A DNA stretch of 64,000 nt from JASHSH01 sp036490215 (GCA_036490215.1 DASXEH010000003.1:1-64000), one strand, 5' to 3'. Positions 49,800-58,235 are shown, counted from the first letter of the stretch. Notes: a model not told the origin generated them from the sequence alone. Translations and numbers: made by a program.

Positions 49800-52349
49800 C
49801 TATCCGACAGTCCGGCGGCGTTCCTCGATATGGCGATCGAACGCGGCACGCGCCCGATCGAATTCCTGACGAACCGTCTGCACCAGCGTCGGATCGCGCC
49901 GCATCTCGTCGTCGGTCAAACGCTGTGTGCGACTGCAGATTTCGGCCAAGCGATCGGCCCCCAGACTGGACGCCGAGCCCTTCATCGCATGCATCAGGCG
50001 GCGCACCTCGGCATAGTCGGCCGCGTCGACGGCACGCTCCATCTCCACCATCAGTTCGCTCTGATCCTTGACGAAGGTGGTGATCAGCCGTTCGACGAAA
50101 CCAGGATTCGAACCGAGATCCTCAAGCAGCCGCAGGGTTTCGATATTCGCGGCCGGCAGCATATGCGATGACGTATGCGACACCTCGGACACCGAGGGCA
50201 CCGGGCGGCGCATGACCGAGGCGCCGCAGAGCTGCGCCACTTCTTCCAGCAGCCGCATCGCTTCGAGCGGTTTGGGCAAGAAGAGATCGGCACCCGAGGC
50301 GAGACACTCGTCGCGCGCCTCCTGAGCGACATCTGCCGAGAGGATGATGATCGGCAGGCGATGGCCCGACGCCCCTTCCAGCGCGCGCAACGCCCGCGCC
50401 GTGGCGATACCGTCCATCCCCGGCATGTTACGGTCGAGAATGATCAGATCGAAATCCCGATCCTCGATCGCGTCGAGCACGTCTTCGCCGTCAGGCACGA
50501 GCGTCGGTACATGTCCGCCGCGTTCGAGAATCTTACCGATCACCTGGCGGTTCGTGGCAGCGTCGTCGGCGACGATGACGCGGAACCCAATCTCCTGGCC
50601 GCGCTTCTGCAGATAATCGCGGAGATTGACGACGCCAGGCGCTGTATCGCGTTCCTCTTGCGCCGAAACCGCATGCATCGCATTGAACAGCAGCCGGCTC
50701 TGGATCGGCATATGCAGCACGGCGGAGAAGCTCGACGCGAGATCGGCCGGAACCGGCAATGGCGCGACGCGACCGGAAGCCGGCGCAAGGCAAAGCATCA
50801 TCGGCGGCAGCGCAACCCCGCCACGCCGCAAGGCCTGGGTCGTTTGCCGCGCGGTATCGATCCGATCGGCATGCAGCAGAACGCTGTGGATCGGCATCGA
50901 AGATTCGGCCGCGGCCAGATGCTGAACCGCGGATTCGATGGTGCCGGCGGCAATGGTCGACGCGCCCCAACCCCGAAGCATTTGCGCCACGATCTCATTC
51001 TCGGCGGCCGGGAAGCCGATCAACAAGACCGGCGCGCCGGTGAGCAGACCATCATTGGCCGCCGCGGGCGTCGCCGCCTGCTTGCCGAAATCAACCTCGA
51101 ACCAGAACGTACTGCCCAACCCGACGGCGCTTTCGAGCCCCATGCGGCCGCCCATCAGTTCGACGAGCTGCTTGGCGATGGCGGTACCGAGGCCCGTGCC
51201 GCCGTATTTGCGCGTGGTCGATTGATCGGCCTGCACAAAGCTTTCGAAGATGCGGTCCTGCACTTCGGGCGGAATGCCGATACCGGTGTCGCGCACCGAG
51301 AATTTGATGCGCGATGTCCCGTCGTCTTCGGCAAGCTGCGAGAGGTGAACGATGACGCTGCCTTGCGCCGTGAACTTGACGGCATTGCTGACGAGATTGA
51401 TCAGCACCTGGCGTAGGTGATGCGGATCGCCGCACAGGGCGTGTGGCACCTCGGGCATGATCGAGACGGTGAGCGCAAGCCCTTTGGCTTCGGCCTGCGG
51501 ACGAAGAATGCGCACCGTGCCGTTGACCAGCGCGTGCAGATCGAAATCGGCCTGCTCGATAACCAGGCGGCCGGCCTCGATCTTCGAGAAGTCGAGTACG
51601 TCTTCGATCAGGCGCATCAGCGTGCGCGAGGCGGCCGTCAGCGTGCGTGCCATCTCGCCCTGTTCGGGCGCAAGCTTCGACTCAGTCAGCAGATCGCCCA
51701 TGCCGATGATCGCATTGAGCGGCGTACGCATCTCGTGGCTGACCACCGAGATGAAACGCCGCTTGGCCTGGTTTGCGGCCTCGGCGCGCGCGAGCGCACG
51801 GAACATCTTCTTGACCAGCGACAGGACGTAGAGGTCGAGCGCGACCATGCCCAGGATCAGGCCGACGCCCAAGGCCACGTTCCCATGGAAGAACGGGTTG
51901 AACCAGATGACGAGCGCGAAACCGACGACGCTGCTGATCAGCGAATAGAGCAGATAGGCCGGACCGAACCGGAATCCGTTGGCCAGGGTGATCCAGACAT
52001 AGGCGAGCGACAGCGGCAGCGCGCGCATATCGGTCTGCGACATGAAATAGGTGACGGCGGTCAGATCGACCGTGATCGAGAACAGCCGCCGAATCGGCGA
52101 GATACGGCTGCTCGACAGAACCGAGATAAAGATCGCCACCGAGATCGCCAGGAAGGCGGCGATCGAGGCAATCAATACGTAGTCGGATTCCCCGAGCCCC
52201 TGCCGGTCGAGCAGCGTCTCGGGGACGAGATAGACGAACAGAGCCGAGGCGACGATCGGCCGCACCAGCGCCTGTTCATGTTCCGAATCGGGGCGGTTGC
52301 GCAGACGAGCGCGGAAAGCCCCCAGCGCGGCGCGCAGCCGGCCGAGCAT
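49800..52349 (-). CDS. rpfC: RpfC-type hybrid sensor histidine kinase
   Basis: 849 residues. The N-terminus has RxDSEHxQxLxR followed by about five membrane helices to residue 190, including ITLANGFRFGPAYLLYSL, closely like the DSF-sensing region of Xanthomonas RpfC. Then HisKA with H205 (VVSHEMRTPLNA), HATPase_c (NLVSNAVKF, DTGIGIP, GTGLGTAIA), a degenerate receiver at about 425-560 lacking the acidic pair and phospho-aspartate, a true receiver with D639 (ILDRNMPGMDG), and a C-terminal HPt with H787 (LMHAMKGS). Xanthomonas RpfC has one receiver, so the pseudo-receiver is extra. Its start overlaps the rpfG stop by one base (TGATG). Confidence 0.9.
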   Translation of the reverse strand: MLGRLRAALGAFRARLRNRPDSEHEQALVRPIVASALFVYLVPETLLDRQGLGESDYVLIASIAAFLAISVAIFISVLSSSRISPIRRLFSITVDLTAVTYFMSQTDMRALPLSLAYVWITLANGFRFGPAYLLYSLISSVVGFALVIWFNPFFHGNVALGVGLILGMVALDLYVLSLVKKMFRALARAEAANQAKRRFISVVSHEMRTPLNAIIGMGDLLTESKLAPEQGEMARTLTAASRTLMRLIEDVLDFSKIEAGRLVIEQADFDLHALVNGTVRILRPQAEAKGLALTVSIMPEVPHALCGDPHHLRQVLINLVSNAVKFTAQGSVIVHLSQLAEDDGTSRIKFSVRDTGIGIPPEVQDRIFESFVQADQSTTRKYGGTGLGTAIAKQLVELMGGRMGLESAVGLGSTFWFEVDFGKQAATPAAANDGLLTGAPVLLIGFPAAENEIVAQMLRGWGASTIAAGTIESAVQHLAAAESSMPIHSVLLHADRIDTARQTTQALRRGGVALPPMMLCLAPASGRVAPLPVPADLASSFSAVLHMPIQSRLLFNAMHAVSAQEERDTAPGVVNLRDYLQKRGQEIGFRVIVADDAATNRQVIGKILERGGHVPTLVPDGEDVLDAIEDRDFDLIILDRNMPGMDGIATARALRALEGASGHRLPIIILSADVAQEARDECLASGADLFLPKPLEAMRLLEEVAQLCGASVMRRPVPSVSEVSHTSSHMLPAANIETLRLLEDLGSNPGFVERLITTFVKDQSELMVEMERAVDAADYAEVRRLMHAMKGSASSLGADRLAEICSRTQRLTDDEMRRDPTLVQTVRQEFDRARAAFDRHIEERRRTVG

Positions 52350-53458
52350 CAGCCCTCTTGCAGTGGCGCCGTGGCGGCGCTTTCGGTATCGCGTAGCTCG
52401 CGCTGGACGCGCAGCGCATCATCGGTCACGCCGATGAAAGCCTCGACCACATTACGGTCGAAATGCTTGCCGGAATGGGCGAGCAGATATTCGAACGACC
52501 GTGCGCTGGTCCACGCGCCTTTATAAGGACGCACCGAGGTCAGCGCGTCATAAACATCGGCTACAGCGACGATGCGCGCGGGCAGAGGAATCTCGTCGCG
52601 CGCCAAACCGTTCGGATACCCGGTGCCGTCGACCTTCTCGTGATGGCCGAGCGCAATCATCGCCCCCATGCGCAGATATTTGGACGGGCTGTCCTTCAGG
52701 ATTTCGTGGCCCATCGCCGGGTGCTGGCGCATCAACGCCACCTCTTCGGTGTCGAGCGGTCCGTTCTTGCGCAAAATATTATCGGGAATGCCGATCTTGC
52801 CGATGTCATGCAACGGCGCGGCGCGCTCGATCGTCTCCACATAGTCGGGGTCCATGCCGATCGCCTTGGCGATCAGGCCCGAATAGCGCGCCATGCGGAT
52901 GACGTGGTTGCCGGTTTCCGAATCACGAAACTCGCCGGCGCGAGCCAGGCGGATCAGCGTCTCGCGCTCGCGCTCGCGGATTTCGCGCGTGGCGTCGGCC
53001 ACCATCATCTCGAGCATGCGGCGGCGATCTTCGAGGATCAGTTGTTGCCGCCGCAGAGTGACCAGATTGCGGCATCGCGCCAGGCATTCGCGCGTATCGA
53101 TCGGCTTATTGAGAAAATCGGTGATGCCGGCATCGAGCGCGTCATACCGAACCTTGCGGTCGTCGCGCACGGTGACCATCACGAAGGGCACATGCTCGTA
53201 GCCGGCGAAACCGCGCAGCCGGCTCGAGAGTTCGATGCCGTTCATGTCGGGCATCAGATAATCGGTCAGCACCAGATCGGCCACGTTGGTGGCTGCCCAG
53301 ACCACAGCATCGATCGGCCGTCCAAAAGATGCGACGGTTACGTTTTCATCAAGGTTACGCGCGATCTCTTCGAGAATCGCCCGGCTTGTCGCCTGATCGT
53401 CGATGATCAGGACGGTTGTGCTTACGGCCGGTACAACACGCAGGTGAGGTATGGCCAC
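52349..53458 (-). CDS. rpfG: RpfG-type response regulator, HD-GYP phosphodiesterase
   Basis: 369 residues. The receiver domain has D20-D21 and phospho-acceptor D66 (LTDYLMPDMNG), with K118 region FLNKPID. After a helical linker comes HD-GYP: HDIGKIGIPDNILRK with the HD pair, HPAMGHEIL, HHEKVDGTGYPNGL with the GYP signature, and DVYDALTSVRPYK. It should degrade cyclic di-GMP when phosphorylated by the RpfC-type kinase, transmitting the DSF signal. The start is GTG 53458 with GGGGG six bases upstream. First gene of the rpfG-rpfC-diiron run. Confidence 0.92.
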   Translation of the reverse strand: MAIPHLRVVPAVSTTVLIIDDQATSRAILEEIARNLDENVTVASFGRPIDAVVWAATNVADLVLTDYLMPDMNGIELSSRLRGFAGYEHVPFVMVTVRDDRKVRYDALDAGITDFLNKPIDTRECLARCRNLVTLRRQQLILEDRRRMLEMMVADATREIRERERETLIRLARAGEFRDSETGNHVIRMARYSGLIAKAIGMDPDYVETIERAAPLHDIGKIGIPDNILRKNGPLDTEEVALMRQHPAMGHEILKDSPSKYLRMGAMIALGHHEKVDGTGYPNGLARDEIPLPARIVAVADVYDALTSVRPYKGAWTSARSFEYLLAHSGKHFDRNVVEAFIGVTDDALRVQRELRDTESAATAPLQEG

Positions 53459-53722
53459 CTCCGACCCCCATTCTCGGCATCGGTGAACATAGAACTAATC
53501 CAAATAAGCGTAGCAGCGGCGGAAAAGCCTGTCCAGCTAAGCCCCATGGAATTCCTACGATTTTTCCGGCGCTTGGCGCGATTCTCTTGGCTTCGCTTGT
53601 GCGAATTTTGAGGAAGATTTGTGATGGGATGGCCGGTCCAACGCAAGGATTAGCGGTTGCGCTGGCGGGGCAACACATATTGCACGCCTAAACGCTCAAT
53701 CCGGACAGGCGAAAATTTTATT

Positions 53723-54376
53723 TTAAGAAGACGTGACCGCGTTCAATCGGCCCCGGCCGCCAAATCCACCCAGCAGTACGATGACCGCGCAGGGGATGAG
53801 GTTGATAACCAGCACCAATGCGGAAGCCTCCACAGTGTGGAGCAGCAGATGCGCCGTATCGGCGAATCCGGCCACTGCGATCGCAGCAACCCAGGCCGTG
53901 CCGCCTGGCCGCAAAGGGCGCGTCCGGCGCAACATCATCCACAGTGCCAAGGCGAGCGGAATGGTGGTGGAGACGATCGTGGTTAGACAACGTTTGGATT
54001 CCTCCATCACCGGCGCGTCGGCGGGGATGACGATCCAATGGGCCAGGCAACCGACAGCGAAACCGGAGAGCCACAAGATCAACGCCGGAATCGGAAGCAC
54101 CGCCCAAAGCCGCGACCGATCGGGCAAGCTGATCTCGAAAACAGCCCTCGTAGCGGTAATCCCCGTCAGCCAGGCGCCGATGAGTTGAATCCAAAAGCTG
54201 GGATCGTGCGACATCATATCGAAATCGGCCCGCAGACCGCGGATCCAGGTCAGCAGCAAAATCACGATTGCCGCCAACACGACGACGCCGAATGTGCGTA
54301 CGCCTGGCGACCGCAGCCGGCGCACCGGCGCCGCGCCGGCGCTGAGGGATTCGATCAGGTCATCGGTATTGGCCAT
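53723..54376 (-). CDS. nrsF: NrsF-type anti-sigma factor (DUF1109)
   Basis: 217 residues with six predicted membrane helices after a soluble N-terminus MANTDDLIESLSAGAAPVRRLRSP, the DUF1109/NrsF layout. It should hold the adjacent sigma factor at the membrane. The cysteines are C110, C130 and C196; C130 (ESKRCLTTI) falls where NrsF of Caulobacter has a redox/metal-sensing cysteine, whereas the second conserved cysteine region reads HTVE here (T181). It lies six bases after the sigma gene on the same strand. Membrane topology and sigma linkage are solid; the cysteine comparison is from memory. Confidence 0.85.
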   Translation of the reverse strand: MANTDDLIESLSAGAAPVRRLRSPGVRTFGVVVLAAIVILLLTWIRGLRADFDMMSHDPSFWIQLIGAWLTGITATRAVFEISLPDRSRLWAVLPIPALILWLSGFAVGCLAHWIVIPADAPVMEESKRCLTTIVSTTIPLALALWMMLRRTRPLRPGGTAWVAAIAVAGFADTAHLLLHTVEASALVLVINLIPCAVIVLLGGFGGRGRLNAVTSS

Positions 54377-54382
54377 GGCGCT

Positions 54383-54970
54383 CTACCGGTCCTCGTCGCC
54401 CAGGATGACGCGCAGCCGCTTGACCGCACGGTGTACGGCCACTTTCAGCGCGGTCTCAGACTGACCCGTCGCGGCGGATGCCTCTTTCAATGACAACTCC
54501 TTCAGCTTCAGAAGCTCGACCGCCTGGCGCTGCCCGGCCGGAAGCTCGGCGACAGCAGCATGCAGACGGCGGGCGTCTTCTGCCTCTTCAATTCCCTTCG
54601 TTTCGGCCGCCACAAAGGTTTCATGTTCAACGGTCAATTCGGTTTCTCGCGCCCAGACGCGGGCCCGGCCACGGCGTTTATCGGCCAGACGATTGCGCGC
54701 GACACCCACCAGCCATGGCGTAAAGGGCCGTGTCGGGTCATAGGTGTGGCGGATGACATGAATGGTCATCAGTACATCCTGCACACCATCCTCGCAGTCA
54801 TCCGGCGGCAGGCCGGCACGCCGCGCCAACGCCCGCAGATACGGGGTGATGCTCTTGAGAAGCTTGCGATACGCGGCCTGATCGCCGTCCTGGCTGAGCG
54901 CCATCAACTGCGACCAATCATCGCGCGGCGCCGGATTGGCCGCAGTGGCTTCACTCGCTTGATCAGTCAT
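54383..54970 (-). CDS. sigF: ECF sigma factor, SigF-like
   Basis: 195 residues. Region 2 reads YLRALARRAGLPPDDCEDGVQDVLMTIHVIRHTYDPTRPFTPWLVGVARNRLADKRR and region 4 reads VELLKLKELSLKEASAATGQSETALKVAVHRAVKRLR. The RPFTPWL wording fits the DUF1109-linked ECF group to which Caulobacter SigF belongs. The ATG at 54970 is chosen; GTG 54985 would add five residues. It is divergent from the bufferin gene, whose promoter carries GTAACC-N16-CGAA. The anti-sigma gene follows directly. Confidence 0.88.
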   Translation of the reverse strand: MTDQASEATAANPAPRDDWSQLMALSQDGDQAAYRKLLKSITPYLRALARRAGLPPDDCEDGVQDVLMTIHVIRHTYDPTRPFTPWLVGVARNRLADKRRGRARVWARETELTVEHETFVAAETKGIEEAEDARRLHAAVAELPAGQRQAVELLKLKELSLKEASAATGQSETALKVAVHRAVKRLRVILGDEDR

Positions 54971-55004
54971 CGCGACGATGCGCACCGCTCATGGAACGCG
55001 ACCT

Positions 55005-55030
55005 GTAACCTTTGGCGTGGCGCCGTCGAA
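55005..55030 (+). promoter_or_regulatory. ECF (SigF-type) promoter of the bufferin gene
   Basis: GTAACC (55005-55010) and CGAA (55027-55030) are separated by 16 bases, the form described for SigF-dependent promoters of Caulobacter and typical of ECF sigma factors. The inferred transcript start near 55037 leaves about 40 bases of leader before the bufA-like ATG, with AAAAGGGAG eight bases upstream. The opposite strand toward sigF shows no such motif. Confidence 0.8.
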
Positions 55031-55078
55031 ACTCTTCTTGAGCGTCTCGATCCGGGACGACAAAAGGGAGTATCGACC

Positions 55079-55384
55079 ATGAATCGTTTGATTGCCGCCA
55101 CTGCCCTGTCCACTGCCGTCGGGATCGCTTTCGCGTTTCAGACTGTCGCGCCGGCAGCCAATGCCGCCGACATGCCGCAAGTGGTGAAGGATAACACGGA
55201 CCGCGCGATGAAACAGCACCTCGAGAAATGCTACGGCATCAACGCAGCGGCGAAGAACGACTGCGCCGAGGGCGCTCATTCCTGCGCCGGCCAAGCGACG
55301 ATGGCGCGCGATCCCAAATCCTTCGTTCTGATTCCCGCCGGCGATTGCGAGAAGATCCAAGGCGGCACCACCAAGGCCATGTGA
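55079..55384 (+). CDS. bufA1: Bufferin precursor (DUF2282, BufA1-like metallophore)
   Basis: 101 residues. A Sec signal peptide runs to about residue 29 (cleavage near ANA-AD). The mature part carries the DUF2282 core KCYGINAAAKNDCAEGAHSCAGQ and ends PAGDCEKIQGG; cysteines are C51, C62, C69 and C90. In Caulobacter the four cysteines of BufA1 are modified by the MNIO enzyme BufB with BufC, and the periplasmic peptide buffers copper. Here neither partner gene is in the window; a DoxX gene follows directly. The SigF-type promoter upstream and the divergent sigF-nrsF pair fit the known regulation. Confidence 0.87.
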   Translation: MNRLIAATALSTAVGIAFAFQTVAPAANAADMPQVVKDNTDRAMKQHLEKCYGINAAAKNDCAEGAHSCAGQATMARDPKSFVLIPAGDCEKIQGGTTKAM

Positions 55385-55422
55385 GGCGGAGGCCTCTCCG
55401 GTTCCGTCACACGGGCCTTTAT

Positions 55423-55458
55423 GGAGTCCGCCGCCAGCCCCCACATGCGGCGGACTCC
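55423..55458 (+). other. Perfect stem-loop between bufferin and doxX genes
   Basis: A 12-bp perfect stem (55423-55434 with 55447-55458, GGAGTCCGCCGC) encloses a 12-base loop. It occupies the middle of the 95-base gap after the bufferin stop and ends 21 bases before the doxX start. No T-run follows. It could protect the upstream mRNA 3' end or attenuate doxX relative to the small peptide gene. Confidence 0.7.
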
Positions 55459-55479
55459 CCTTCCTTCCGAGGTGATGCG

Positions 55480-55968
55480 ATGACCAGTTCGACCCAGAGC
55501 ACCGCAACGACGCGCGGGCCGATTGCGCTGGCAGCGCGCGCGCTGCGCGGCCTCGATGCAGTGCCCTATACATTGCTGGCCGTTCCGCTGCGTTTGGCAG
55601 TGGCGACGGTGTTTTGGAATTCAGGCACGACCAAACTTGCCAATTGGGATGCGACGCTCGATCTGTTCGAGACCGAATACAAGCTGCCGTTGATCCCGCC
55701 CGACATCGCCGCCTCCATCGGTGCTTCGATCGAGCTGTCGACGCCGGTGCTGTTGGTTCTGGGGCTGCTGACGCGCCCGACCGCGGCTGTGCTGTTCGGC
55801 ATGACCCTGATCATAGAAATTTTTGTCTATCCACAAGCCTGGCCGACCCACATTCAATGGGCGGCGATGATCCTGGTGCTCTTGTGCCGCGGCGCGGGCG
55901 CCTTATCTATTGATGCCCTCATTCGCAGAGCCTTCATCGACCATAGAAGCGTCATCGACCGCGCCTAG
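55480..55968 (+). CDS. DoxX family membrane protein (BufD-like)
   Basis: 162 residues with four membrane helices after an N-terminal cytoplasmic stretch of about 40. Helix 1 starts VPLRLAVATVFWNSGTTKL, followed by a loop and KLPLIPPDIAASIGASIELSTPVLLVLGLLTRPTAAVLFGMTLIIEIFVYPQAWPTHIQWAAMILVLLCRGAG, which is the DoxX core. In bufferin operons DoxX proteins are the fourth gene (BufD) and are thought to be membrane partners. The start is ATG 55480 (GAGG upstream). Directly after it comes an unrelated acylase. Confidence 0.88.
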   Translation: MTSSTQSTATTRGPIALAARALRGLDAVPYTLLAVPLRLAVATVFWNSGTTKLANWDATLDLFETEYKLPLIPPDIAASIGASIELSTPVLLVLGLLTRPTAAVLFGMTLIIEIFVYPQAWPTHIQWAAMILVLLCRGAGALSIDALIRRAFIDHRSVIDRA

Positions 55969-56000
55969 CTCTTCCGCATCGCCCGCGCTATGGTCGGGCG

Positions 56001-58235
56001 ATGCGATTATTCGATCTCCTTGATGGCGTCTCCGCCGCGGCCGGTTTGTTCCTGCGCCCTTGGCGCTGGCGCGTTCCTGAAACCGATTCGGTTTCCCTGA
56101 CCCAACGTTTGGCCGCGCTGCCAACCAGCAGCGCACCGGTGAAGGCGCCCGTCCAGATTTCCTGGGACGAGCATCAGGTGCCATTCATCGAGGCCGAGAG
56201 CGACGAAGATCTCGCCGTCGCGCTGGGCGTCGTCCACGTCCATCTGCGCTGGGCGCAGATGGAGTTGATGCGCCGGATCGCACGCGGACGCCTGGCCGAA
56301 ATCGTCGGCCCCTTCGGCCTGATTCTCGACAAGGCGATTCACACGATCGGACTCGCGCGCGCGGTGCCGGATATCGTCGCCATGCTGCCCGACGATACGC
56401 GGCAGTGGTTAACGGGCTTCGTATCCGGCGTGAACCACGCCATCCGCAGCGCGCCGGCCTTGCCTATGGAGATGCGCGCGCTCGATATCGGCCGCTCCGA
56501 TTGGACGATCGAGGATATTTTGGCGATCGGGCGGCTATCCTCGGTCGACATCACCTGGATGAGTTTCATGGGCATGCTGGGCGCGCCCGACCAGGACTTC
56601 GCTCGCCTGTTCTGGAAGCGGCTGGTGGGCCTCGACCCCGCCCCCGATGCGGCGGGCGACGATGGCGCGCTGGCCCAAGCCCTGCGCAACAACGGCAAGA
56701 TGGGCAGCAACTCGTTTGCTCTGATGAGCGACAAAAGTGCGAGCGGCGCGGCGCTGATGGCCAACGATCCACATCTTGGCGCGCTGCTGCCCAATCTGTG
56801 GCTGATCGCCGGCTACAAATCGCCGTCCTATCATTTGGCCGGGTTCATGATCCCCGGCGTGCCGATGGCGGCGCTGGGCCGCAACCCTTGGATATCCTGG
56901 GGCGGCACTAATTTGCATGCGATGAGCAGCGATCTGTTCGACGTAACCGATCTACCTGCCGCCGAAATCACCGAACGGCGCGAGACGGTAAAAGTGCGCG
57001 GCCGGCGCGACCGCACCATCATCATTCGCGAAACGAAATACGGCCCGATCGTTTCCGATCTCACTTTCTTTCCCGGCCGCGGCAAGCAATTGGCGTTGCG
57101 CTGGGTCGGGCATAACGCCAGCGACGAGCTGACATCCATGCTGCGCGTCAACCGCGCCCGCAACTGGGACGATTTTCGCGCCGCGCTCGACGGCTTCGCC
57201 GCGCCCGCGCAGAACATGGTTTATGCCGATGCCCAGGGCCATATCGGCAAACTGATCGCCGCGCATTTGCCCTTGCGTCCCAACGAGCCGCCGGAAGCCC
57301 ATATTCAGCCGCGCGGCCATCATCGCCATTGGCGTACTTTGGCGACCGCCAACGATCTGCCCACCGAATACGATCCGCCGAGCGGTTTCATCGCCTCGGC
57401 CAACGACAAGCCATCCGTACCGACGCCAATCCCGGTCGGCTTCTTCTTTTCGACGCCGCACCGCATCGAGCGGTTCAAGGAACTGCTCGGCCCTGCGCGG
57501 AATGTCACGCTCGGCGATATCTCGCGCTTCCAGCGCGACGTGACCGTGCCCGGCATGCTCACCTTCCGCGACACGATGCTGCGGCTTTTGAAGCTCGTGC
57601 CGCAAACGGCCGATGCGAAGGCGATCGAGAGCGCACTCACCGCCTGGAATGGGGCCTATAGCGAGGACTCAGCCGGCCCGCTGGCCTTCGAGACGATGGT
57701 CTTCCATCTTGGCCGCGCACTGTTGGGGCCGCGCCTGCCGATGTATGCGCGCAGTTGGGATACGCGCGGCATGATCCATGAAGATGTCCGGCGCCTCGAC
57801 GACAATCGCGCGCGCGCCATCGTGCAGGCCGCGATCCCCGGCGTAGCGAAGGCTCTGACTCAATTCGGCACCTGGGGCAGCATCCATCGGCTGCGCCTGC
57901 CGCATCCTCTCGCCCGCCTCCCGATCTTGGGCCGGAAACTCTATTTCGGCGATTGGCCTGTGGGCGGCAATGGCGAGACGATTTCGAAATCGGGTTACGG
58001 CCTGACCGATCAGCGCCACTTTGCCGGCCTCGTTGCCGTATCGCGGCATGTCTCCGACATGGCCGATCTCGATGCCAATCATTTCGTGCTGCTGGGTGGG
58101 CAGGACGGATGGTTGGGCAGCACCACCGTGCTCGATCAGGTGCCGTTGTGGCGTAGTGGTACTTATATACAGGTGCCGCTACGGACCGAAACGGTGTACG
58201 CCACATTCCGGCATAAGACCACACTGACGCCATGA
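56001..58235 (+). CDS. Penicillin-acylase family Ntn hydrolase
   Basis: 744 residues, the size of the unprocessed alpha-beta precursor. A spacer precedes GKMGSNSFALM: autocatalytic cleavage before S236 would create the N-terminal nucleophile of the beta chain. SANDPHLG, GNNIAWG-like GRNPWISWGGTNLH and IASANDKP (catalytic asparagine region) fit. Members of this family hydrolyse amides of fatty acids, including acyl-homoserine lactones (PvdQ, QuiP) and penicillins. The N-terminus lacks a clear signal peptide, so it may be cytoplasmic. The stop overlaps the GH3 gene start (ATGA). Confidence 0.85.
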   Translation: MRLFDLLDGVSAAAGLFLRPWRWRVPETDSVSLTQRLAALPTSSAPVKAPVQISWDEHQVPFIEAESDEDLAVALGVVHVHLRWAQMELMRRIARGRLAEIVGPFGLILDKAIHTIGLARAVPDIVAMLPDDTRQWLTGFVSGVNHAIRSAPALPMEMRALDIGRSDWTIEDILAIGRLSSVDITWMSFMGMLGAPDQDFARLFWKRLVGLDPAPDAAGDDGALAQALRNNGKMGSNSFALMSDKSASGAALMANDPHLGALLPNLWLIAGYKSPSYHLAGFMIPGVPMAALGRNPWISWGGTNLHAMSSDLFDVTDLPAAEITERRETVKVRGRRDRTIIIRETKYGPIVSDLTFFPGRGKQLALRWVGHNASDELTSMLRVNRARNWDDFRAALDGFAAPAQNMVYADAQGHIGKLIAAHLPLRPNEPPEAHIQPRGHHRHWRTLATANDLPTEYDPPSGFIASANDKPSVPTPIPVGFFFSTPHRIERFKELLGPARNVTLGDISRFQRDVTVPGMLTFRDTMLRLLKLVPQTADAKAIESALTAWNGAYSEDSAGPLAFETMVFHLGRALLGPRLPMYARSWDTRGMIHEDVRRLDDNRARAIVQAAIPGVAKALTQFGTWGSIHRLRLPHPLARLPILGRKLYFGDWPVGGNGETISKSGYGLTDQRHFAGLVAVSRHVSDMADLDANHFVLLGGQDGWLGSTTVLDQVPLWRSGTYIQVPLRTETVYATFRHKTTLTP

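Noticed and set aside
56001..58235. Acyl-homoserine-lactone quorum-quenching acylase
   Set aside because: The family fits, but no LuxI/LuxR genes are present and specificity cannot be read from sequence; kept as a family-level call.
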